A stretch of DNA of 64,000 bases, taken from positions 2,170,001 through 2,234,000 of the forward strand of contig JAPWKE010000003.1 of NCBI GenBank assembly GCA_028283655.1, written 5' to 3'. Under the pieces are notes generated by a model. The model worked only from the letters and a program-made list of their open reading frames with translations. It made no database searches and was not told the origin of the DNA. Position numbers and translations under genes: made by a program. Every line of letters begins with the position of its first letter. Position 1 is the first letter of the stretch. Shown here piece by piece: positions 16,949 to 24,293 of this stretch. This stretch comes from Acidobacteriaceae bacterium (GTDB lineage Bacteria; Acidobacteriota; Terriglobia; Terriglobales; Acidobacteriaceae).

Positions 16949-19900
16949 ATGCCTTCCTTTACACGCCTTCGTGTGGCTACTTCCGCACTGCTCTTTACCG
17001 TGGCCACGGCATCAACCTTTGCTCAAGTTGTTGGCGGCACCATCTCCGGCGTCGTCACCGACCCCACCGGAGCCGTCATCCCTAACGCCCAGGTAACCGT
17101 CCACAACGACGACACCGGCTCGCAGCGCATACTCGCAGCCTCTGCCAACGGAGCCTTTACGGCCCCCTCGCTCACCGTGGGCCACTACACCATCAGCGTC
17201 GTCGCACCGGGCTTCGCGGACTTCCACCGCAAGGACAACATCACCGTCGGCCAAACGCTCGAGGTCAACCTCAAGCTCGCCATCGCCGGCTCTGAAACCG
17301 TGAACGTCAATGGCGACCTCACCGCCGCAGTCAACCTCTCCACCGAGCAGACCTCCGGTCTCGTCGACGCTCGCCAGGTAAAGGGCCTCCCCCTCAACGG
17401 TCGCTCCTACGATCAGCTCCTCACGCTCAACCCCGGCGTCGTGAACTACACCAACCAGCGCTCCGGCTCTACCGGTACTTCGAACTCCTCGGTCGGCAGC
17501 ATGTTCTCCATCTCCGGCCGTCGCCCGCAGGACAATCTCTTCCTGCTCAACGGCATCGAGTACACCGGAGCCTCGCTCATCAACACCACTCCCGGCGGCA
17601 CCAGCGGCCAGCTCCTCGGCATCGACGGCATCCACGAGTTCAACGTCGTCACCGACACTTACTCCGCCGCCTACGGCAAGCGCGACGGCGCGCAGATCTC
17701 CATCGTCACGCAGAACGGCACCAACCAGGTCCACGGCTCGGCCTACCTCTTCGAACGCAACAGCTTCCTCGACGCGCGCAATTACTTCGACAACGCTCGC
17801 ATCCCCGAGTTCCAACGCCACGTCTACGGCGGCTCGCTCGGCGGCCCCATCAAGAAGGACAAGCTCTTCCTCTTCGGCAACTACGAAGGCTATCGTCAGA
17901 ACCTCGGTGTCTCGCTACAAACTCTCGTTCCCGATAACAACGCCCGCAACGGCCTCATCCCGAACTCGACGACCGGCGCACTAACGCCCGTCACCGTCGC
18001 CCCGAACTCTGCGAAGCTGCTCAACCTCTGGCCCGTCGCCAACGGAGCAGAGGTCACACAGAACGGCGTCGCCACCGGCATCGCCAAGTGGACCGGCTCC
18101 GCCCCGCAGCGCATCCGCGAAGACTTCGGCACCACGCGCTTTGACTGGAACATCGGCCCGAAGGACACCTTCTACTCGGCCTACACCGTCGACGACTCCT
18201 ATGCCAACACCCCCAGCGGCAACCCCTACACCTACGTGCAGGAAACACTCCGCGAGCAGGTTCTGAGCGCGCAGGAACAGCACGTCTTCTCTCCCAACTT
18301 CCTCAACATCGCCCGCTTTGGCTACTCGCGCTCGAGCTTCTACTTCTATGGCTACGTCCCCGCCGAGCAACAGGCGCTCGCTCCCAGCGTCCGCACCGGC
18401 GTGCCAACCTACGCCATCGTCATCTCCGGCTCCACCGCTTCGAACGGAGCTTCCGCCATCACCGGCGCAGGCGCCAACGTCGGCTCAAACAACTCGATCG
18501 CTCGCAACCTCTTCACCTTCGACGATCACGTCTACTACACCATCGGCAAGCACACCATCCAGGGAGGCATCTGGCTCCAGCGCCTGCAGTCGAACGACAA
18601 CCTCGCGCAGAACCAGTACGGCCAGGCCTCCTTCGCCAGCCTGAGCACCTTCCTCACCGGCACCATCAAGACCTTCACCTACGCCCCCACCATCACGCCG
18701 CTCGGCTGGCGCGCTCTCTACCTCAACAGCTTCCTCGAAGACACCTGGCACATCACGCCTAACTTCGAAATCCGCGCTGGCATCCGTACGGAAACCTCCA
18801 GCGGCTGGACCGAGGCACAGAATCGCGCCACAGCCTACACCTTCACCAACAACGTCATCAGCACCAACCCCATCTCTGGTCTTAGCAATGCTCTGCTCGA
18901 CAACAAGGCGCTCCTGCTGCCAGAGCCTCGCGCAGGCTTTGCCTGGAACGTCTTCGGCACCGGCGTCACCAGCGTTACCGGCGGCGTAGGCTTCCACCAC
19001 ACGCTGCTGGACGCACTCGACTACCGCCTCGATCAGGCAGCACCCTACAACACTACCTACTCCTACTCCGCCTCCACGGTTGCCAATCCCGTCGCCGGTA
19101 CAGGACAGGTCTCGCCCTCCACCGTCGACAGCGGCATGGCCACGCCCGCGCTGCTCAGCTACACGCTCAAGGTCGAGCAGCAGCTCGCTCCTGCAACCTC
19201 TCTCTCGCTCGCCTACAGCGGTTCGCACAGCTATCACCAGATCATGAACGGCGACCTCAACGAACCCGCGTACACCATCGTCAACGGCCGCGTCTTCTAC
19301 CCCGCATCCGGTACCTCCACCAGCCCCGCTGCGCCCATCAAGGCCAACCCAAACGTCGCCAACACCACTTCGTGGTGGGCAGGAGCCTCAGGCAACTACA
19401 ACGCCTTCATCGCCGACCTCCACCAGAACCTTCGCCACGGTCTGCAGTACCGCGTGAACTACACCTGGTCGAAGAACCTCGACGACGGTTCGGCGTGGAA
19501 CACCTCGGTCTCCTCCAACACACCCGCGTTCGTCTCCGTGCCCCAGCTTCCGCATCTTGACTACGGTCGCGCGGCCACGGACCTCCGCCACATCTTCTCC
19601 GCAAACGCTACCTACGAACTCCCCTTCGGAGAGGGCAAAACCTTCCTCTCGCACACCAACGGTGCCGTCAGCCGCACCGTCTCGGGATGGTCACTGGCCA
19701 GCATCGTCAGCGCACTCAGCGGCTTCCCCTTCTCGCCACAGCTTGGCTACAACCCCACCGGCTCCGGTGATTCGCGCAACCCTGTTCGCCCCGACGTCAA
19801 CGCGGCCTTCAACGGCCAGCTCTACACCAAGGGCACAACCTCGCAGCGCGTCGCACAGTACTTCAACCCCTCAGCGTTCTCTGCTCCCGCGGCAGGCTAC

Positions 19901-20197
19901 GTCGGCAACGTGGGCCGCGACACCCTGTCGGGACCGAAGTACGCCAACTGGGATCTCTCCTTGTTGAAGGCCACGCAGATCGCAGGCGGCGTTCACGCCC
20001 AGTTCCGCGCGGAGTTCTTTAACGTCCTCAACCACACCAACCTGCAGCTTCCCAACACCGTCGTCTACACCGCCGGTCCCACGCAGGGAACACTCGCCAA
20101 CCAGACAGCGGTGGCAACTCTCGGCTCCCCCGGCGTCATCTCCGGCACGGCCAACACCAGCCGCCAGATTCAACTCGGCCTGAAGATCCTTTTCTAA
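16949..20197 (+). CDS. TonB-dependent receptor, Oar-like, with carboxypeptidase-regulatory-like N-terminal domain
   Basis: A 1,082-residue outer-membrane protein. Order: signal peptide (to about residue 25, cut near TFA-Q), a carboxypeptidase regulatory-like beta-sandwich (GGTISGVVTDPTGAVIPNA in two pieces, about 27-115), a TonB plug (QVKGLPLNGRSYDQL, then FSISGRRPQDN, about 140-250), then a large Tyr/Asn-rich barrel ending in the C-terminal LGLKILF. This architecture is very abundant in Acidobacteria and is usually tied to uptake of large or complexed nutrients. A CAGGAG site precedes the ATG. The poly-Cys peptide upstream suggests a sulfur-containing substrate, as inference only. Confidence 0.9.
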   Translation: MPSFTRLRVATSALLFTVATASTFAQVVGGTISGVVTDPTGAVIPNAQVTVHNDDTGSQRILAASANGAFTAPSLTVGHYTISVVAPGFADFHRKDNITVGQTLEVNLKLAIAGSETVNVNGDLTAAVNLSTEQTSGLVDARQVKGLPLNGRSYDQLLTLNPGVVNYTNQRSGSTGTSNSSVGSMFSISGRRPQDNLFLLNGIEYTGASLINTTPGGTSGQLLGIDGIHEFNVVTDTYSAAYGKRDGAQISIVTQNGTNQVHGSAYLFERNSFLDARNYFDNARIPEFQRHVYGGSLGGPIKKDKLFLFGNYEGYRQNLGVSLQTLVPDNNARNGLIPNSTTGALTPVTVAPNSAKLLNLWPVANGAEVTQNGVATGIAKWTGSAPQRIREDFGTTRFDWNIGPKDTFYSAYTVDDSYANTPSGNPYTYVQETLREQVLSAQEQHVFSPNFLNIARFGYSRSSFYFYGYVPAEQQALAPSVRTGVPTYAIVISGSTASNGASAITGAGANVGSNNSIARNLFTFDDHVYYTIGKHTIQGGIWLQRLQSNDNLAQNQYGQASFASLSTFLTGTIKTFTYAPTITPLGWRALYLNSFLEDTWHITPNFEIRAGIRTETSSGWTEAQNRATAYTFTNNVISTNPISGLSNALLDNKALLLPEPRAGFAWNVFGTGVTSVTGGVGFHHTLLDALDYRLDQAAPYNTTYSYSASTVANPVAGTGQVSPSTVDSGMATPALLSYTLKVEQQLAPATSLSLAYSGSHSYHQIMNGDLNEPAYTIVNGRVFYPASGTSTSPAAPIKANPNVANTTSWWAGASGNYNAFIADLHQNLRHGLQYRVNYTWSKNLDDGSAWNTSVSSNTPAFVSVPQLPHLDYGRAATDLRHIFSANATYELPFGEGKTFLSHTNGAVSRTVSGWSLASIVSALSGFPFSPQLGYNPTGSGDSRNPVRPDVNAAFNGQLYTKGTTSQRVAQYFNPSAFSAPAAGYVGNVGRDTLSGPKYANWDLSLLKATQIAGGVHAQFRAEFFNVLNHTNLQLPNTVVYTAGPTQGTLANQTAVATLGSPGVISGTANTSRQIQLGLKILF

Positions 20198-20216
20198 GCC
20201 ACGACTGAATAAGGAC

Positions 20217-20273
20217 AAAACTCCTCTGCATGGATGTAATTCAAGTGAATTACACTCTCTGCAGAGGAGTTTT
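20217..20273 (+). promoter_or_regulatory. nested dyads over the relB promoter and ribosome-binding site
   Basis: Outer arms AAAACTCCTCTGCA (20217-20230) and TGCAGAGGAGTTTT (20260-20273) are perfect complements of 14 bases. Between them is a second perfect palindrome, TGTAATTCA-AG-TGAATTACA (20235-20254). The right outer arm contains the Shine-Dalgarno sequence of the antitoxin gene (ATG at 20276). A promoter AGGACA-17-TGTAAT (20212-20217, 20235-20240) would start transcription inside the inner palindrome. The inner palindrome is the likely RelB operator; the outer stem plus T run can act as terminator of the receptor gene. Confidence 0.6.
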
Positions 20274-20275
20274 CT

Positions 20276-20572
20276 ATGCCCGCAAGCGCTTTGGTACAGA
20301 CCCGGATAGACCCTTCCATCAAAGAACGAGCTACGCAGGTTCTCGAAGAACTTGGCATGAGCGTTTCTGATGTGGTCCGCATTCTACTGACTCGCACAGC
20401 AAAAGAAGGTGCGCTGCCATTTGAGTTAATACAAGGAACGGCGGCACATGATGCATGGTTTCGCGCCAAAGTTCACGAAGCCTTAGAAGACAAACGTCCC
20501 CCGGTCGCACATAAGGATGTGAAGGCTCAATTTGCAAAGCGCCGAGCCGCTGCCATCAAAAAGGTTTGCTAA
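20276..20572 (+). CDS. RelB/DinJ-family antitoxin
   Basis: 98 residues with an N-terminal ribbon-helix-helix domain: VQTRIDPSIKERATQVLEEL (first 20), then GMSVSDVVRILLTRTAKEGALP, the RelB/DinJ consensus. The C-terminal half is the toxin-binding tail. RelB/DinJ antitoxins repress their own promoter, and a perfect 20-base palindrome lies just upstream. The toxin gene starts 3 bases after the stop but is frameshifted, so this antitoxin appears to have lost its local partner. It might still act on other RelE-type toxins in the cell. Confidence 0.85.
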   Translation: MPASALVQTRIDPSIKERATQVLEELGMSVSDVVRILLTRTAKEGALPFELIQGTAAHDAWFRAKVHEALEDKRPPVAHKDVKAQFAKRRAAAIKKVC

Positions 20573-20575
20573 CTC

Positions 20576-20864
20576 ATGGAACTGGAGTGGTCGTTCTATG
20601 CCATTTCTGATCGAGAAGCCATCTTCGATTACCTTGAAGCCGAAAGCCCAAGAGCGGCAGTCGATATCGACGACCGCATTGAAACGCAAGTTGAAACTCT
20701 AACGAATTTTCCAGAAATCAGGCAGACCGGGAAGAGTCCCAGGCACGCGTGAACTCATCCTGCAGCGAATGCCTTACATCGTGGCCTACAGAATCGACGG
20801 AAACACCGTGCACATCATTCGCATCCTCCACGGTGCCCAGGAGTGGCCGGAAGAAATACCGTAA
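20576..20864 (+). pseudogene. RelE/ParE-family toxin, frameshifted
   Basis: The first frame (MELEWSFYAISDREAIFDYL in one run) matches the start of RelE/ParE toxins but ends at a TGA after about 58 codons. The rest of the toxin, GRPGRVPGTREL, then PYIVAYRIDG, VHIIRILHGAQEWPE, is present in the +1 frame. Dropping one base, for instance C20719, restores a full 95-residue protein with the expected NFPEIGRPGRVPG junction. This is a single-base insertion, so it is either a recent inactivation or a sequencing error. Gene order antitoxin-toxin is usual. Confidence 0.85.
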
Positions 20865-20881
20865 AAGCATTCTCCTCAAAA

Positions 20882-20912
20882 GAAAGCCTCCGCACATAGC
20901 GGAGGCTTTCGT
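20882..20912. terminator. terminator between toxin remnant and RNB gene
   Basis: GAAAGCCTCCGC and GCGGAGGCTTTC pair around ACATA, between convergent units. It can serve both strands. Confidence 0.8.
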
Positions 20913-20928
20913 CTCGTACACGCAACCG

Positions 20929-22629
20929 TTATCTTTTCCCCACATACGCAAAGTCAATAAACGCCCTCGCAGGGTTCGTGTGAATCAACTTCACATTCAC
21001 CTTGTCGCCCACATCAAGCGCATCACCACCCTGTATGATGCGACCTTCAAACGGCGGCGCAATCACACGCGCATACACGCCCTTCTCGCTCGCTCCGGTG
21101 ATCACCGCGCGGAACGTCTCGCCCACATGCTTCGCCATCGCCACGGCAGCAACACGCTTCTGCATATCGCGCTCAATCTTGCGCAGAGCCTTGTCCGCCT
21201 CGTTGCAATGCATCGCAATCGCCGTCAGGTCTTCATCCCCATACGGCGCAGGCTGCTTGTCCTGCAACGCATGAAGCGCACGCTGTGTCACTACATCCGG
21301 GAACCTGCGGTTCGGCGCCGTTGAGTGGGTGTAGTCTCGGGCAGCCAGCCCGAAGTGCCCCGTGGGATCATCCTCCGGCTTCATCAGGATGTACTCTCCC
21401 GGCCCCATCAGCTTGATCACAGCCAGCGCAACATCCGGGTAGTGGTCAGGGTCCTTCGCTCGAATCTGCTCCAGCACACCGTTCAGCGCATAAGAATCAG
21501 GGGTCACCGGAAGGTCATAGCCTTTGTCCTTCGCCAGCGACGCAATGCGCTCCCACCGCTGCGGGATCACCACCACGCGCTGCAACCCACTGCGCTTCCC
21601 CTTGCGCAACGTACGCGCCATCACGCCATTCGCCGCGACCATCAGGTCCTCGATCAGCAGCATCGCGCGGTTCTGCGTCGCCTCCTGCACATCGATTACC
21701 TTGCCATCGACGACCACCGGATCGGCCTCAGCCTTATGAAACTCCAGCGCGCCCTTGGCCACACGCGCCGCATGTAGCCGCTGCGTCGCCTCGTCCTGCA
21801 TCTTCAACTGCTCGACCAGCCAGTTCGCAGGCAAAGAGCCAGAATCAAGCTGCTCCTCGTCATGCTCACGCGCCGAATCTGAACGCAACGACAACACATC
21901 GTCGTCCTTCGCTCCAGCCGCAACCCTCTCCAGCCACGGCCCCACGCGCGAGTACGCCAGCTGCGCGCGATTTCTTACCCGCGCCCGCGTCACCGTCTCG
22001 TCTGCCAGCGAGCCATCCGGCCGCACCGTGAAGCTGATCACCACAGCCAACCGGTCGGCGTTCTCATTCAACGACGTCAACCCCGTCGACAACTCCAGCG
22101 GCAGCATCGGGAAGTTCTTCACCGCGGTATAGATCGTCTGCGTCTGCTGCCGGGCGTGTTCATCAATCGGGGAGTCTTTCTCCACTGCTGCCGCCACATC
22201 ACCAATCGCCACATGCAACCGGATGTCATCGCCAACGCGCTCCGCCACTTCAATCTGGTCCAGATCACGCGACGTGTCGTTATCGATCGCTGACCACCCC
22301 AGCGCACGCATATCTTCAAATCCGGCCGCACTCGACTCTTGCGCAAACCTTGCTTCGATCTCCCTCACCTGCTCGCGTGCCGCGTCCGAAAACTCCGGCT
22401 CAAATCCCGCCGCTCGCATCTCCGCCAGCGCAGCTCCCGCCAGGTCAAAGTGGCGGGGATCGCCCCCACCGTACGTCGGACCACCATGCTCATCCCACTG
22501 CCTGCCGCGCTCTCGCCGATGCTGCTTCAGCTTCTCGTTCGGTGACGTAGGACCATGCTGCGGAAGGCTCTTATGCTGCTTCTGCTCTGTTACCTGCGAC
22601 GTGTGTTCGTGGTGCTCGTGCCTCGACAT
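20929..22629 (-). CDS. RNB-domain 3'-5' exoribonuclease (RNase II/R family)
   Basis: A 566-residue processive RNA exonuclease. A charged, His-rich N-terminus (about 1-60) replaces the usual cold-shock domains. The RNB catalytic core has the Asp cluster IDNDTSRDLDQ, where the last Asp of the E. coli IDSASTEDMDD motif is Gln, and the HSTAPNRRFPDVVTQR motif. A C-terminal S1-like domain (about 490-566: VITGASEKGVYARV, DKVNVKLIHTNP) binds RNA. It is shorter than RNase R (813 residues in E. coli). Likely in RNA turnover or quality control. Confidence 0.88.
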   Translation of the reverse strand: MSRHEHHEHTSQVTEQKQHKSLPQHGPTSPNEKLKQHRRERGRQWDEHGGPTYGGGDPRHFDLAGAALAEMRAAGFEPEFSDAAREQVREIEARFAQESSAAGFEDMRALGWSAIDNDTSRDLDQIEVAERVGDDIRLHVAIGDVAAAVEKDSPIDEHARQQTQTIYTAVKNFPMLPLELSTGLTSLNENADRLAVVISFTVRPDGSLADETVTRARVRNRAQLAYSRVGPWLERVAAGAKDDDVLSLRSDSAREHDEEQLDSGSLPANWLVEQLKMQDEATQRLHAARVAKGALEFHKAEADPVVVDGKVIDVQEATQNRAMLLIEDLMVAANGVMARTLRKGKRSGLQRVVVIPQRWERIASLAKDKGYDLPVTPDSYALNGVLEQIRAKDPDHYPDVALAVIKLMGPGEYILMKPEDDPTGHFGLAARDYTHSTAPNRRFPDVVTQRALHALQDKQPAPYGDEDLTAIAMHCNEADKALRKIERDMQKRVAAVAMAKHVGETFRAVITGASEKGVYARVIAPPFEGRIIQGGDALDVGDKVNVKLIHTNPARAFIDFAYVGKR

Positions 22630-22709
22630 GCGTGTGAGACTAGCACCGCTCTGTTATGGTTGTCCGCTCACGCCATCTAACTCCCTCATGCGATACGCTT
22701 AAAACACCA

Positions 22710-24197
22710 ATGGATCCCATGGAGAACCAAGTTCGCGCCCAGGCCCCGCAGGAACTCATCGCGCAGAACCCCGAGCTCTTCGCCGCGCTCTTCGATGCTT
22801 CGCCCGAAGGCGTCATCCTCTTCGACGCGCAGTATCGAATCCTCTACGCCAACAAGAGAGCGCGCAGCATCAGCAGAATCGAGCCAGAGTACATCCTCTC
22901 CTCCACTCTCTGGGAGCTCTACCCCGGGGCCATCGGCACCCTGGTTGAAGCCACCTATCGCCGCGTGCAGGAAACGCGCATCGGCGCCAGCCTGCCAGAC
23001 TTCTACTATGAGCCCTTCGACCACTGGGTGCGCGTCCATGCCAAACCCGTTGGGGAAGGCTTCGCCGTCTTCTACTCCGACGTCTCCAAAGAACATCGTC
23101 TGGCCATGGCCAAAAGCGAAAGCGAGCGCCGCCTCTCCCTCGCCATGGAAGTCAACAACGGCGTCGGCATCTGGGAGTGGGACATCCAGCACGACCTCGT
23201 CTACGCCGACAAACGCTTCGCCGCCATCTATGGCGTCGACGAGCACGAAGCTGAGCAAGGCACCTCCATCGCCAACTTCACCCGCAACATCCATCCCGAC
23301 GACGTCACCAGCACCACCGAGTTGATCCAGCAGGCCATCGCCTCCAACAACAGCTTCTACGCCGAGTACCGCATCCGTCAGGCCGATGGCTCCGACGTCT
23401 GGATCGCCGCCCGTGGCCAGGTCATCCGCAACGAACTCGGCGAGCCTCTTCGCTTCCCCGGCGTCTCCGTCGACATCACCGAGCGCCGCAAGACCGAAGC
23501 CGCGCTTATGCAGGCAGAAAAACTCGCCGCCGTCGGCCGTCTCGCCAGCTCCATCGCGCACGAGATCAACAACCCGCTTGAAGCCGTCACCAACCTCGTC
23601 TTCCTCGCCAGCCAGCAAGCTATCCTGCCCGAAGTACAGGGCTTCCTCGACCTGGCCGACCAGGAGCTGCGCCGCGTCTCCGTCATCGTCAACCAGACCC
23701 TGCGCTTCCATAAGCAAAGCACCGCTCCTACCGATTGCCAGCCCGAAGATCTCTTCCGCAGTACGCTCCCGCTCTACGAAGGCCGCCTGCGCAACGCCAG
23801 CATCTCCGTCGACGTACGCGTCCGCTCCACCCGCAACGTTTCCTGCTTCGAAGGGGACATCCGACAGGTACTCTCCAACCTCATCGGCAACGCGATCGAC
23901 GCCATGCCCCAGGGCGGCCGCCTCCTCCTCGGCGTTCGCAACGCCACCGAATGGGCTACCGGCCGTCGCGGCCTCGCGCTCGTCGTCGCCGACACCGGCT
24001 CAGGCATGCCGCCGGAGGTGCAAAAGCACATCTTCGACGCCTTCTTCACCACGAAGGGGCACAGCGGCACCGGCCTCGGCCTCTGGATCTCCAGCGAGAT
24101 CATGCGCCGCCACGGAGGCACGCTCGGCCTCCGCTCCAGCACCTCCCCACAGCACCACGGGACCGTTTTCACCCTCTTTTTGCCCCTTCCCTCCTGA
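22710..24197 (+). CDS. cytoplasmic PAS-domain sensor histidine kinase
   Basis: About 495 residues from the ATG at 22710 (an upstream ATG at 22656 is also open). Order: PAS 1 (ALFDASPEGVILFD to about residue 130), PAS 2 with PAC (MEVNNGVGIWEWD to ITERRKTEAAL, about 140-272), HisKA with the phospho-acceptor in SSIAHEINNPLEA, and HATPase with NLIGNAIDAMPQGG, ADTGSGMP and HSGTGLGLWI. No transmembrane segment, so it senses a soluble cue (redox, gas or small molecule). No response regulator is adjacent; it is an orphan kinase. The HEINNPL form is typical of the NtrB/FixL-like HisKA group. Confidence 0.9.
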   Translation: MDPMENQVRAQAPQELIAQNPELFAALFDASPEGVILFDAQYRILYANKRARSISRIEPEYILSSTLWELYPGAIGTLVEATYRRVQETRIGASLPDFYYEPFDHWVRVHAKPVGEGFAVFYSDVSKEHRLAMAKSESERRLSLAMEVNNGVGIWEWDIQHDLVYADKRFAAIYGVDEHEAEQGTSIANFTRNIHPDDVTSTTELIQQAIASNNSFYAEYRIRQADGSDVWIAARGQVIRNELGEPLRFPGVSVDITERRKTEAALMQAEKLAAVGRLASSIAHEINNPLEAVTNLVFLASQQAILPEVQGFLDLADQELRRVSVIVNQTLRFHKQSTAPTDCQPEDLFRSTLPLYEGRLRNASISVDVRVRSTRNVSCFEGDIRQVLSNLIGNAIDAMPQGGRLLLGVRNATEWATGRRGLALVVADTGSGMPPEVQKHIFDAFFTTKGHSGTGLGLWISSEIMRRHGGTLGLRSSTSPQHHGTVFTLFLPLPS

Positions 24198-24293
24198 GAG
24201 CACCGGGCAGAGGGTGCAGGAATCGCACAAAGTGCACGCTAATCGCACCAGCACTTCCCTTCGACCAACCTGCGGGTCTAGCATAGTTCTGCC

